DNA of 64,000 bases, from assembly GCA_951640165.1 (NCBI GenBank), contig OX621243.1, positions 930,001-994,000 on the forward strand, given 5' to 3'. The stretch's first letter is position 1. Every line of letters begins with the position of its first letter. Shown piece after piece: positions 22,490 to 33,039 of the stretch. The notes beneath the pieces were generated by a model. That model ran no database searches and was not told the origin of the DNA. It saw only the letters and a list, made by a program, of their open reading frames with translations. Position numbers and translations under genes: made by a program. The DNA is from Pseudoips prasinana. Lineage: Eukaryota; Arthropoda; Insecta; Lepidoptera; Nolidae.

Positions 22490-22918
22490 TAATTAATGAC
22501 GTATACTTAAGTATATAGTACTATAAATATGTCCTAATTAATTATAAAAGGTACGCAGAGTGAATTCACAAAGGCTATAAATACACTTATGGCAATAAAG
22601 CTTGTTAATATTGTTTATAATTTAAGTTTGTTGCGTTTAACCTATTTGTCATGTTCCACTATTGAATTGTTTGTTTAACTGTAATAATAGTGTGTAATTT
22701 GGAAATAAATAAATAATCCTGCGCCCAGACAAAAAGTGTCAGATTTATGTTTAAGAGCACGTGAACTTGTCGTATTGCGCCTGATTAGCCGTTGGTCGTG
22801 TCGGATCACTGACCCACACACTATGCAACTGTGTTAGTGCACATAATTGTGCACTATAATATACCCTACGTAGTGGCTAGTCTCCATGAAAATTTACCGC
22901 TATCGCTGAAATTATTTG
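22490..22918. other. Gene-less AT-rich stretch
   Basis: No supported feature. It includes a LINE-tail-like aaataaataaataa near 22703. Confidence 0.4.
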
Positions 22919-23175
22919 AGCAGCACGACACGACTACTAGTCAACGGCAAAAGTTGATGTTCAAATCGGATGAGAGTTTATATTTGAGCAGCACGACTAC
23001 TAGTCAACGGCAAAAGTTGATGTTCAAATCGGATGAGAGTTTATATTTGAGCAGCACGACTACTAGTCAACGGCAAAAGTTGATGTTCAAATCGGATGAG
23101 AGTTTATATTTGAGCAGCACGACTACTAGTCAACGGCAAAAGTTGATGTTCAAATCGGATGAGAGTTTATATTTT
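22919..23175. repeat. 63-bp tandem repeat, four copies
   Basis: Copies begin agcagcacgac at about 22919, 22987, 23050 and 23113. The last three are 63 bp each and virtually identical; the first has 5 extra bases (68 bp). Because 63 is a multiple of three, one plus-strand frame stays open across it with a 21-residue repeat (TTTSQRQKLMFKSDESLYLSS split across units). The only upstream start in that frame is a GTG and no gene context is visible, so I treat it as a minisatellite. Confidence 0.9.
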
Positions 23176-23179
23176 CTAA

Positions 23180-23600
23180 ACGTAACCCTCACGCATTTTC
23201 AAACACTTCACCACCACAATATTTTGATACAATTTCAAGTAATAAGGATTGAATATCCGATATTGATCATCTGCTTTTGTCGTTTACTGTACTGGGCCCA
23301 GTAGTTGGCTCGTAACACTATTTACTAGAAGCGATCTATCTGTTGAGTATTTCCACGAGATTTAACGTAAAACACTCTGTATTAACGGCGTTCCATTGGA
23401 TCAAGCATAACGTATCATCGGTCAAACGGCATTGTATATTATTGTATCCCCGTACGTCCACAGTTTCGTAATATAACCTACATTGTGCCGCTGAGTCAGG
23501 CGCTCTATTTCGGACTGCGCTGTGTCGGAGGCAGCTTGTCTGCGACTCCTCACCACTATCGACAGCCATCGTTGCGTTTAGGTTAACATACATTGGGAAA
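23180..23600. other. Gene-less stretch
   Basis: The minus-strand frame 23336-23593 shows no domain or signal, and no repeat was recognised. Confidence 0.35.
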
Positions 23601-23604
23601 CGTT

Positions 23605-23775
23605 GTCGACGCAGTGGTTAAGATAGTGACCTCACTACTATGTGTTTCAGTTTCGATTCCCGCACAGGACAACTATATGTTTGGCACAGTTGTTCAGAGT
23701 CTGAATGTGCTTTATATCTGTGTATTGCACGTTTGTAAAGTGTTCCGCGACATGTGGACCTATGTCGGTTTGTCA
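23605..23775 (+). mobile_element. tRNA-derived SINE, family 3 (diverged)
   Basis: tggttaagatagtgacctca (A-box region), tcagtttcgattcccgcaca (B box), gttgttcagagtctgaatgt and tttgtaaagtgttccgcgac follow the block order of 21535. Confidence 0.65.
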
Positions 23776-23937
23776 TTAAAAACATTAAAATCGTGTAATT
23801 ATCACAGACAACTAGCGACACGAGCGGAAATAGGTTATGTACAGGACAGACGGGACTCACCGAGTCTTTAGGGGTGTAATACCGCCATTTCTTAGACTTC
23901 AGGCTGATAATGAGAAATTTTCGTAACAGAAACATCC

Positions 23938-24030
23938 CAAATTTTTGGACAGATCCGGTATTTGAACCCAGGACCTCATTACCTGCGGATGAACACGCTA
24001 CCGCTAAACTAACGAGGCAGTCAGTAGTAA
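23938..24030 (-). repeat. tRNA-derived SINE head, family 4
   Basis: On the minus strand cctcgttagtttagcggtag (A-box region) is followed by aggtcctgggttcaaatacc (B box). It is a close relative of 38255-38342. Confidence 0.6.
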
Positions 24031-24675
24031 GCTACATTATCCACATTATCCGCGAAATATATATCTGTTTTAATAAAAATTTAAAAATCATATGAAAATT
24101 ACAATTAATTAACCCGTACTAAGTACATATTGATCTTTATATCTACCACCACTAGTGCTAGAATATATTTGAAGTTTACATTGTTTGTGTTTTATTAACA
24201 TAGTAAATGGTTCGCAGTGACCCCTCGCCCTATAAACTGACTCTACAATACATCCATTCCCAAATAACATTTTAAAATTCCCAAGGTCAGTCAAACGTGC
24301 CCTTTTGAACCAGTAACAATACGGCCAAATGTTAAGAATAGCAGTGGTACATGTGGCCCATTGTTAGCACGGCCAACCTTGACTGGAGACCCTCGGCCCT
24401 TCAGCAGAATAGTACTAATGATGTGTACAACGTGTAACATTATTATTGACTTATAAACTTTATTGTTGAATGGAGCAATGTGCCTACAGTTGAGTGTTGT
24501 GGAAGAGTTTTTGCGTTTCGGTAGGCGAGGTTATTATTATGGCGGTATTGTATTATTTTTTTTCCTTTTGGGCACAGGCGGCCTTAATTATACACGTGGA
24601 AGTGTGATTAAAAATGAGTAATATAAATTTTGTTTAGTTTGTGTGCCGCTAAATTTATTTTTAGTGTTCCTCACT
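24030..24675. other. Gene-less stretch
   Basis: No coding or repeat signal was recognised beyond AT-rich low-complexity sequence. Confidence 0.4.
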
Positions 24676-24679
24676 TAAA

Positions 24680-24845
24680 GGTCCACGGGACCTTATTAAT
24701 AATACTACTCTGTCGGTCTGTCATTACGCTGTAACTCATGAACCGTTATAAGTAGTTAGATGGTTGAAATTTTCACAGATGATTTATTTCTATTACCGCT
24801 GTAACAACTTTTTTCGCGTTCCAACTCGCACTTGGCCGGTTTTAT
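24680..24845 (-). repeat. Dispersed moth repeat (GCCAAGTGCGAGTTGGA type)
   Basis: The minus strand contains aaccggccaagtgcgagttg, then ttacagcggtaatagaaata, catctgtgaaaatttcaacc and a tail resembling cagacagacc...aggtcccgtgg. I recall this block order as a very common repeat in moth genomes. It has no coding capacity, its class is uncertain to me, and this is not confirmed by a second copy here. Confidence 0.5.
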
Positions 24846-25100
24846 ATTATCACAAACTTTACCCACAGTTTACGATTGAAGAAAACTTAACTGAATCGTC
24901 GAGAAAATATTTTTTTACTGTCTTAAACCGGACCAACAACTGCAACTGTTTTTTTGGTATGGGGACTTAATATTTTTATTGTTTTATTTTGCTGGTTGAA
25001 CTTACAACTTGTATATTTGAAGTCGCTTAATATTGTAAAAGTAAAATTGTCGCGCAACACTCGACGGCACTCGAGTCGACATACCACGTATACGACATAG

Positions 25101-25347
25101 GACGGTCACCGTAGCCCAGTTGGTAGTGATCATGCCTACGAAGCTGGTGGTCCTGGGTTCGAATCCTGGTAAGTGCAAATATTTGTGTGATGAGCACGAA
25201 TATTTGTTTCTGAGTCATGGATGTTTTCTATGTATATAAGTATTTATCTAAGTATGTATATCGTGGCCTGGTACCCATAGTACAAGCTTTGCTTAGTTTG
25301 GGGCTAGGATGATCTGTGTGACATTGTCCCTAGATATTATTATTATT
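25101..25347 (+). mobile_element. tRNA-derived SINE, family 1 (near full length)
   Basis: gacggtcaccgtagcccagt (A-box region), tgggttcgaatcctggtaag (B box), gcacgaatatttgtttctga, agtatttatc, cctggtacccatagtacaag, tttggggctaggatgatctg and a final (att)n tail appear in the order of the copies at 30858 and 33965. Confidence 0.9.
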
Positions 25348-25439
25348 ATATATCTGCTTACTAATGATGTATCCATCTTGATGTACCTACATTTTATACA
25401 AATAAAATTCTATTCTATTCTATATTGTGAGAAAATTAT

Positions 25440-25620
25440 CATAACAGCCGCAAGAAGTCCACTGCTGGACAAAAGTTTCCCCCAATGGTATGCCATAATC
25501 GCCACGCTTGGCAGACGGGTTGGTGATCGCAGTATGGTGGTCATAGGACACAGAAAGAAGCTGCTTCCTCCTCTGGTAGATATGCCCTCGGGTCCACTAC
25601 TACGCCCCCCCTAATAATTT
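25440..25620 (-). mobile_element. RTE-tailed short repeat
   Basis: Read on the minus strand it runs from the cggaggaggaagcagcttct region through cgccaagcgtggcgattatg to cagcagtggacttcttgcgg, paralleling 26240-26507. The final block equals the last codons and stop region of RTE-type LINEs (compare 61020). Confidence 0.6.
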
Positions 25621-25729
25621 CATAATAAATGGAGAAAATACAAAAGCGTATTAGCAGTTCCAGTACACTGTAAATTATGGATGATTTAGTAATTCTCGAT
25701 AAACGCTATCTAATTCACAATGTCAACAC

Positions 25730-25765
25730 CCGGTGGTGTAGTGGTACGGCCGTCATACGTATGTA
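25730..25765 (+). repeat. tRNA-like head fragment
   Basis: cccggtggtgtagtggtacg resembles the D-arm/A-box of a tRNA, but no B box follows at the right distance. It is probably a SINE remnant. Confidence 0.3.
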
Positions 25766-25911
25766 TGTGTGTACGTGTCAACCACAACAACATGACATTA
25801 GCACGCTGCACAGCACTTGGCCAAGTTTACTCTCCAATTTATACAAAATAAATAAGAAATAAAATATTATTGGCACATTGTAGCTTTATTATGTTACTGC
25901 AGTTACTGTCT

Positions 25912-26044
25912 CGTTGGTCTAGCGGTTGCGTGTTGGCGTGGTTGGCAAATGCTTGCTTTTCACGCCGGACGTCGTGGGTTCGATTCCCACCTATTTGTGT
26001 GCATGAACATTGAACATGTATGTTTGTCCTGAGTCTGGGTGTAA
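25912..26044 (+). mobile_element. SINE family 2, 5' half (interrupted)
   Basis: The head gttggcgtggttggcaaatg, B box gtgggttcgattcccaccta and body cctgagtctgggtgtaa stop abruptly at 26044. The family sequence resumes at 26529 (ttatctatat). The uninterrupted copy at 59010 reads gggtgtaattatctatatt across the same point, so a foreign element was inserted here. Confidence 0.85.
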
Positions 26045-26528
26045 TCCTAACTAATATTATAAATGCGAAAGTAACTCTGTCTGTCTGTTACTCTTTCACG
26101 CCAAAACTACTGAACGGATTTGAATGAAATTTGGTATACAGATGGTTTAGACCCTGAGAAAGAACATAGGCTAATTTTTATAGTTATGATAACACATAGG
26201 CCATATTTTATAAAGTTTAACGCGGGTAAAACCGCGGGGTGCCTGCTGTGTGGTGACGGCGACAAATATCAGAATCAGAATATCATCACCCCATCTCATC
26301 CTGTGGGGGGCGTAGAAGTCGACCCGAGGGAATATCTACCAGAGGACGGGCAGCAGCTTCCTTCTGATTACTATGACCATCTTACTGCGATCGCCAACCC
26401 GCCTGCCAAGCGTGGCGATTATGGCATATCCCCCCCAAGACGATTCTTGAGGGAGGCTTGTCCAGCAGTGGACTCATTTAGCTGTAATGATGATGATGAT
26501 GATGATGAAAACCGCGGGGCACAGCTAG
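26045..26528 (+). mobile_element. Helitron-like element inserted in a SINE
   Basis: It starts TCctaactaatattataaat and ends ggggcacagCTAG, with A on the left (26044) and T on the right (26529). It creates no target duplication, since deleting it restores the SINE exactly. A short GC hairpin (gcgggtaaaaccgc in the unbroken form) lies about 9-10 bases inside the 3' end. TC...CTRR ends, the internal 3' hairpin and A|T insertion are the hallmarks of Helitrons. It encodes no Rep/helicase and is itself interrupted by the insertion at 26240. Confidence 0.85.
26240..26507 (+). mobile_element. Retrotransposed RTE-tailed repeat with 12-bp TSD
   Basis: The 268-bp insert is flanked by exact copies of aaaaccgcgggg at 26228-26239 and 26508-26519. 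It ends in gtccagcagtggactcattt followed by a (tga)n run, the form of RTE-clade LINE 3' ends. Its 5' part (accccatctcatcctgtggg, agcagcttccttctgattac) recurs at 18267, 25440 and 61683, so it is a family. The plus-strand frame 26120-26551 is a chance reading across three elements. Confidence 0.85.
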
Positions 26529-26690
26529 TTATCTATATAAGTATTACATAGTATTACATTGTATAAGTATAGTATTTACTAAGTAGTATATTATGTAGAA
26601 TATCAGTTAGCTGGTTCCAAAGTACGGGCTCTACTTAGTTTGAGATCAGATGGCCTTGTGTAAATAATGTCCTAGGATATTATTATTATA
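26529..26690 (+). mobile_element. SINE family 2, 3' half (interrupted)
   Basis: It continues the element begun at 25912: ttatctatataagtattaca, tatcagttagctggttccaa, ctacttagtttgagatcaga and a final tattattatt tail, as expected for this family. Confidence 0.8.
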
Positions 26691-26699
26691 GAAAGGTCG

Positions 26700-27480
26700 T
26701 GGGTTCAAAACCCAGGTCGCGCCAAAACGTAATTTTGAGAGTTTTCTATTAATAAAAATGTCTTAAATTTTGCGGTAGACGAATATCTTTTTATCTTCAT
26801 CTATCGTCAAATAGTAGAATATCGGTTCACATTAAATAATGTTATATTTTTTTGTGTTCTCTATGTGTTAGGAAAATGCGGAATGCTTGTTGTGACCTTG
26901 ACTACTGTAGCGACCATATTATATAGATCTAAATCCAACTACGTCGCTGAGTCAATGCCAATCATAGCATAGAATCTTATTGATAAGGAAAAAAACTCTA
27001 AACCACAAAATGGTTGGAATATTTATTGTTGAGGTAGGAATGTAATGGCATAATTAAGTGTACATATGATTAGATCATGACTCAATGGCTATCACGCGAG
27101 GCGAGTGGAGGTGGGTGTAGGCACGAGTGATACGGTCAAGCCTGCCGTAATGATACGGTTTGCTGAAAGCGTTCTGTCTCATACTCATCTCGGATATCCA
27201 AGCCACTATTTTATCACATACCAACTATTGTCAGCGAACTCGGCTTAAGAACGAAGAAGTCTACAAGGCTAATTAAATACTAAAATCTGAACAAATATTA
27301 TGAAGAGAAAGGATTACATTTTTTGAAGTTAAACGACACGCACGCTTGTTTTGGGGAGTAAGCTGATGAATGCGTAACGAGAGCGTTACGAAAAGTGTGA
27401 CCGGGCGAGGCGAACGGAAGTTGAGGATGACATATCAGTTAGATGAGGTAGAAAGAGAGGTGCGAGCTCCCATTTTCTTT
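26700..27480. other. Gene-less stretch; one block related to the insert at 42069
   Basis: The block at 27370-27420 (gtaacgagagcgttacgaaa, gtgaccgggcgaggcga) resembles in part the 54-bp insert at 42069-42122. A B-box-like ggttcaaaacccaggt at 26702 is probably a SINE remnant. Otherwise nothing is recognised. Confidence 0.35.
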
Positions 27481-27489
27481 CTCTCTCAT

Positions 27490-27800
27490 AGGCAATTACG
27501 TTTCATTCAGACAATATGTAGTAAAAATATTGCTAAAATTTAAAATTTCGATTATTAAACCTACACACGATCCTTGTTAATAACTTAATATAAGCTAACT
27601 AAATATCATTACTATTATAAAATAAATCTTATTGTATTTTTTTCATACAATCCGTGTACTTAAATATCTATATGCATGTACCTAGAAATAATTATAAATT
27701 GATATATTAACTATTTATTACTACAAAATGTTCTGACTATTTACAAGCGCTTTTTTAAAGTCTACGTGAATAAAAACCTTTTTTATTTTATTTTTTTATG
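27490..27800 (+). repeat. Dispersed repeat A
   Basis: Blocks in order: acaatatgtagtaaaaatat, ataacttaatataagctaac, actattataaaataaat, ctgactatttacaagcgctt, taaagtctacgtgaataaaa and a T-rich end. Six copies lie in this window (also 28700, 37145, 39555, 44085 and 59215), in both orientations. There is no coding capacity; probably a SINE or LINE 3' region, class unknown. Confidence 0.8.
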
Positions 27801-28084
27801 TTCGTATATCTAAGTTTTACTTCAGTCCTGTGGTCTAAAGGACACTCGTTTGTTTTGTATCTATGATTGAATTGAATAAACTCAATATATTATGACGGTT
27901 TTTATAAATTCTTTCACATAAAGAAAGCTAAATAACAAAACACTACAATTGATTAATATTATATTTCCTACATTATTTCATATAAACCAATTGAAGTAAT
28001 GACTAGAAGTCTGAGGAGCCTAATCTTGAGAGCTTATCTGTGTGAGAAGTGTGTGTGCACTCGGTGCGCGTGCTTATCTAATAA

Positions 28085-28365
28085 CAAGCTGTACCCTGCG
28101 GCTTTACCCGCGTTAAACTTTTTGAATTATCACAGCTCCTCCTCCGTAGGTGATAGCGTGATAATATGTACCCTATATGTAAATCCATGCAGTACTTTTT
28201 GAGTTTAGCCCGGACATACATACAGACAACCAGATAAAGAGACAAAAATTCTAAAAACTTTATTTTTGGCTTTGATATCGATTGCAGATCACGCCCCAAG
28301 TATCCTTTTTAAAAAATATCCAATGTACAGTTATGACTTTCCTACGATTGTATTATCTGTATAGA
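28085..28365 (-). mobile_element. Helitron-like element, long variant
   Basis: It is the second copy of the long variant at 17820: tcacagctcctcctccgtag, gtgatagcgtgataatatgt, cccggacatacatacagaca, tttttggctttgatatcgat and ctttcctacgattgtattat occur in the same order. The end is CAAG instead of CTAG on the element strand, so the terminus is mutated. Confidence 0.6.
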
Positions 28366-28699
28366 TATGGTATATGTAGAAGCGCACAGAATTCAAGGAA
28401 ACTCTAGTCTTTGTGAACTCCGTAACCGGCGACAGATGTCAAACAATGCTACAAACGCGAATGGCGATGCGTAAACATGTTCTGGAGCTTGATTCACGTT
28501 TGTAGTGCCTGCCGGTATCGTACGATTAGCCGGGGTTTACATTTAGATTACTACTAATATCAAAGAATATAAAACTAAAAACAATTTATTGGTAGTGTGT
28601 ACCAGGTCTTTCGGATCATTACCTTACATTTCGGAAAATGAAGAAGAAAACTATATTAAGGTCTAGCGAAAAGTGATTTTGGGTTTTTTCTGTAAATCA

Positions 28700-28985
28700 T
28701 ATTTCTTAAAATAAAATAAAAATAAATAAAATAAAAAAGGTTTTTATTTACGTAGACTTTAAAAAAGCGCTTGTAAATAGTCAGAACATGTTTGTAGTAA
28801 TACAGTTATTATTTCTAGTTACTTATTACAGATATTTAGGTACACGGAATGTTAAAACATTTATACAATTTATTTTATAATGGTAGTGATATTTAGCTAG
28901 CTTGTATTAAGTTATTGTCACGGAGATTATGTTTAGGTTTAATTATTGAAATTTATATTTTACTTCATAATGTCTGAATGGTTCT
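28700..28985 (-). repeat. Dispersed repeat A
   Basis: Reverse-complement copy: ggtttttatttacgtagact, aaaagcgcttgtaaatagtc, gatatttaggtacacggaat, gatatttagctagcttgtat and a distal cataatgtctgaatgg. Confidence 0.8.
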
Positions 28986-29095
28986 TAGTATAGGAGTTGA
29001 CGTTATCAAACCCCCGTGCCTCGGAGAGCACGTCAGTCCTGTACCTGACATCGTTCCTATCAACTTGCTAGGCGTCCCATCGGATTTATGAGTTA

Positions 29096-29283
29096 CTTGC
29101 TGTGCCCCGCGGTTTTACCCGCGTTAAACTTTATAAATTATAGCCTATGTGTTAATCCAGAGTATCAGCTAACTACACTATACCAAATTTTATTAAAATC
29201 GCTCCGGTCGTTTAGACGTGTAGAAGTAATAAGCATACATACTCACAAACTTATAATATATCGCCTTTATAATATTAGTGTGA
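29096..29283 (-). mobile_element. Helitron-like element, short variant
   Basis: On the minus strand it begins TCacactaatattataaagg with flanking A and runs through the gaccggagcgattttaataa region to ccgcggggcacagcaag. It is collinear with 58314-58497. The terminal CTAG has become CAAG. Confidence 0.7.
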
Positions 29284-29654
29284 TGGAATATAAAGTGCCT
29301 CTGCGTTTGCGCACACACGTGTATTAAGTCTTGTGAGGACGACAGACATAGACTCAACCATCACAGAAATGTATTAGCCAAGGCACTCTTAAATACAAAT
29401 AATTGTACATATCGATCGAAACGGCCACAGCTAGCCACAATATGATTTTAAATCATAATTTGAATGAGAGAGACCACATCATAGGATGTGCTAATCTCAT
29501 AAAAGCTCTCAAAATAAACACAAGATCTGATTATAGCTGTGAGGCTGATAGCAGATAGAAAGAATGAAATAAATAAAAAAAAACGTGTATTAAGTCCCGC
29601 CCGAAGGTGGCTAGTTTGCATTGTGACTAGCCGCCGCCGTGGCTGCAGTTCAGC

Positions 29655-29900
29655 CAGGGGCTCTACTGGTTAAGTCGCCGAACATCGATTTCTTAAATGG
29701 CGTTCAAATAAATAAAGGTTAAAATAACTTAATCAATCGTGAAATCGGTTTCAACGTTGTCAATCGATTCTGGACCATTTATGACGTCACATGTACTCAT
29801 GGAAGCCGATTTAACGATTGATTAAGTCATTTTTAACCTTTATTTATTTGAAAGCCATTCACGAAAATGATGTTCGGCGACTTAGCCGGTAGAGCCCCAG
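29655..29900. mobile_element. 246-bp MITE with ~100-bp inverted repeats
   Basis: The left arm begins ggggctctactggttaagtc and includes caaataaataaaggttaaaa and cttaatcaatcg. The right arm is its complement ending gtagagcccc, at roughly 90% by eye. The ~45-bp centre is unpaired. No coding capacity. Confidence 0.85.
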
Positions 29901-29904
29901 GAGG

Positions 29905-30855
29905 ACATTATTATTAAGTACCTAGGTATTTAAATATTTTAATACTGTCTTATTACAAAATTTTGTTGAATTATTTTGTAATATCTTGCTTGCCTTAATA
30001 TAATATTCTTCTGTCGAGCAGACCCCAAATTCTAGAAAGTTCTCCTTCCCGTTTCCTGTCAACCGAGCCTTCAAAGGGAGAGATTGAGTCAACAAAACAT
30101 AATTGTTGGTATAACCTGCGCGCGCAAGGTCATCTACGTGACACACTCGATTGATATCTGCTGTCTCGAGGCATGGACTTGATCTTCCACTATCTAAATA
30201 AAACAAAAATATGAATATTTGAAATTTAGCTGTTCACTATATTTGTTATTTAGGATTCTAAAATATTAACTCATATTGTCTCACAGCGAGGTCTTACTTT
30301 CTTCAACTTTAAATTAATATAAGGTACTACCTATAAAATGTAATCTTATATAAAACTTTTATTTAAAAACGGGCCATGAGCGTGACGGTACCGCGTGTAA
30401 AGGGTTCCGTATCAATATAGTTTTGAAAATAACCCAATTGTGTAAAAATGAAATTGTTAAACTTGTGCTGCCAAATTATATTCAATTCTATTTTTCTCAA
30501 GGTAAGATGTTTCTAAAGTAAATAGAGAAACCTGCGTTTTTATTGTAATATTTGGCACCAAAATCATAGCAATATCTACTAAGTACCTACTGAAAATGTG
30601 AAGCTGTAAAACGATGGAAGTCGGAAAAATGGAACAGTTCTTTAAGATAGAGAATGAGAAGTAGAGAGAGCTTAACTTAAGATAATTTCATTCTGGAACT
30701 CTGATGACGATGATACCGGATGGTGATTATGATACTGATTATCGAGGATACCGGCGATCTTATCAGTATACAATGGCGCGTAGAATTGTGAGTCTTCCAT
30801 TTGCGACGTTTGTATATATTGCTAGTATTAGAAATCGGTCTTCACTTCTTGTCCT
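29905..30855. other. Gene-less stretch
   Basis: The minus-strand frame 29922-30206 shows no domain. A patch near 30372-30411 (gggccatgagcgtgac, aagggttccgtatc) may be a relic of the repeat type at 24680. Confidence 0.35.
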
Positions 30856-30857
30856 TT

Positions 30858-31072
30858 GACGGTCACCGTAGCCTAGTTTTTAGTGCTCCTGCCTACGAAG
30901 CTGGTGGTCCTGGGTTCGAATCCCGGTAAGTGCAAATATTTGTGTGTTAAGCACGAATATTTGTTTCTGAGTCATGGATGTTTTCTATGTATATAAGTAT
31001 TTATCTATCTATATAAGTATGTATATCGTCGCCTGGTACCCATAGTACAAGCTTTGCTTAGTTTGGGGCTAG
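30858..31072 (+). mobile_element. tRNA-derived SINE, family 1
   Basis: Complete head and body (gacggtcaccgtagcctagt, tgggttcgaatcccggtaag, gcacgaatatttgtttctga, cctggtacccatagtacaag, gtttggggctagg). It ends before the gatgatctgtg tail. Confidence 0.9.
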
Positions 31073-31074
31073 GT

Positions 31075-31795
31075 GTTTTGTACAAGGTGTAACATAAATA
31101 GTGCCTAACTTAAGGAGTTAAAATACTTGAACAGAAAATGACATTCTGTTTGAAATAAAGAATGTTATTCACAAACCGGTTTAGTTAATTAGTCCAGTTG
31201 TAAGTTGCTTTTCCATCCATTAGTCCAGTTTGTTTTTTAAATTATTACTTAAATATATGAGAGCGGTCCTGACGATGATCCCATAGCTTAAACAGCTGCG
31301 CTTGACATTTTGCAGATTATTTCCTATTTTAATAGGCTAATCGCAATATCACGGTTTTGCCCGAGGGTTCGCGGGTTTGAACCAGGATCTCCGCAAGGTT
31401 TTAGCTAATGTTAGTCATTTCACCTTGTATTAAAATATATCAAATTTGTCTTTATTAAGATGTTAATTGGTGGCCAAAACTCATTCTGTAGTTTTCTTCG
31501 ATTAGTAAACGAAAGTAGAAGGTCTAAAACTGCGATGGAAAGGACATGCTAGCACATTCCTGTACGGCACGGGCTAACTTAATGTAGAGAAAGTAGACTT
31601 TCTTCATACTGCTAAGGTTATCGTCAGCCAGACAAAATTATCTCGAACAATTAACACCTATCGCTACCAAAGCCAACAATGCTCGTGAGACAGAGATCTC
31701 TCGTAATTTATTGTGGATTATTTTCTCTTTATAGTTCCCAGGGCACCTGCACTTCTAGTTTTGTAACTTATTGTTTGTTGCTAACTTTATATGTA
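31075..31795. other. Gene-less stretch
   Basis: gtacaaggtgtaacataaat at 31080 resembles the terminal motif of the MITE at 57882. A tRNA-like B-box remnant (gcgggtttgaaccaggatct) lies near 31370. Otherwise unassigned. Confidence 0.35.
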
Positions 31796-31799
31796 ACAC

Positions 31800-32015
31800 G
31801 TACAGTCAGCACCAAAAGTCGATAAACAGAATCAACTTCACAAAACACCTGTTCACAATAAAAATGCCATAAGTTATAGTCGGAACTAGGAAACAAAATA
31901 GCCTGTACACCAGAAATTTACTAAAGTCGTTAAACACGAGTATTTTAAAAGTATCTGTGCACTAGTATTCCTAAAGTCGCTGTACACCATCAATCCAATT
32001 TCTGCTAAAATTATT
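31800..32015. repeat. Probable dispersed repeat (CAGCACCAAAAGTCG type)
   Basis: It begins tacagtcagcaccaaaagtc and contains three spaced variants of aaagtcg(c/t)t (near 31817, 31924 and 31973), each beside gtacacca-like or equivalent text. I recall this opening as common in moth genomes. The class is unknown and there is no second copy here. Confidence 0.4.
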
Positions 32016-32589
32016 ATGGTCATAATATAAAATATCTATTTAAAAACATTGGTCAAGTGAGAGTTTCCTCCCGCCTCTTTTTTATTTATAAGAAGTCTAT
32101 GAACTGGACCGCATAGCTTATTTTATAAAGGATTCTAGATACTTTGAAAAGTTACTGTACCGGTTGGAAGTTGTTTTATCTGACCAGAAAAGTTCACACA
32201 AACGTGATGTTAAAATTTTTTTGTAATAAGGTAATTACCGGTCGTTTCGGTAGAACATTTGATTATTTTACTAGTGAGTACATAAAATTTTTAACAATAT
32301 CTTCTACAAATCGTTATTTTCCGTTAAGCTACAAGTAGGTACAGTCGGTAGTTTTTTTTTAAATTTATCTTTGGAAGGCGGTTCTCACTTATTATAACTT
32401 CTTCACATTTGACTATTAATAATTTTGCGAATAATATTTATACCGTGTACGCGTCTATCGGATCGTTACGCATGTGATCACCCCCTCATTTAGAATTTCG
32501 TCTTTTTCTTTAGTCTTCCATTCTTTAATTTTAATATAGTAGAACTAAATTTCAAAATAATAGATTAGTAACTTGTTATTTATTTAAGG

Positions 32590-32755
32590 ATTTCAGAAAA
32601 TATATGCGATAAAACAAACCGCACGGACGGACTAATTATTTTTTTTATAACTTTTATACTATCCACTATGTTTATGTACTGCATTGTGACCTTGGCAAGT
32701 ACAAGTGTATGTTAATACCCAAGTGCTGAATAAATTTCATTTCATTTCGTTGTAG
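32590..32755 (+). repeat. Dispersed repeat B (LINE-like 3' end)
   Basis: caaaccgcacggacggacta, accttggcaagtacaagtgt, tgttaatacccaagtgctga and ataaatttcatttcatttcg match 10605-10745 in the opposite orientation. The (CATTT)n end looks like a retrotransposon tail. Confidence 0.65.
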
Positions 32756-32914
32756 CTTTACCTAGAACTAAGTATAACCTTTTTTGTTATAAGTTTTAAT
32801 TCAAGGGAGCAGCTTCAGTAATGTGTTTGTGGTAATACTAGTAATAGTAGTAATACACCAGGTAGTCAGGCAGCAGCACCACCTTTGTAGTGTAGCTAAC
32901 ACCTAACTGCGGCC

Positions 32915-33035
32915 ACCAACTCGCATGCCAAGCGCGATGACTACGGCAAAGCTCTCCCAATGGCAACATTATAGTATCCTTTGTGGGAGGCCAATGTCCA
33001 GCAGTGGACGAAATCAGGCTGATAACGTGGTAATT
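32915..33035 (+). repeat. RTE-type 3' end fragment
   Basis: catgccaagcgcgatgacta, ctttgtgggaggccaatgtc and cagcagtggacgaaatcagg parallel the end of the RTE-tailed family, where an RTE ORF2 would end in ...VQQWT.... No tail run is preserved. Confidence 0.55.
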
Positions 33036-33039
33036 CTAG

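Noticed and set aside
22831..23304. 157-codon frame across the 63-bp repeat
   Set aside because: It starts at GTG and owes its length to the frame-preserving repeat.
26120..26551. 143-codon frame with a poly-Asp run
   Set aside because: It reads through a Helitron-like element, a nested retroposon and its (tga)n tail; the junctions prove that it is a chance frame.
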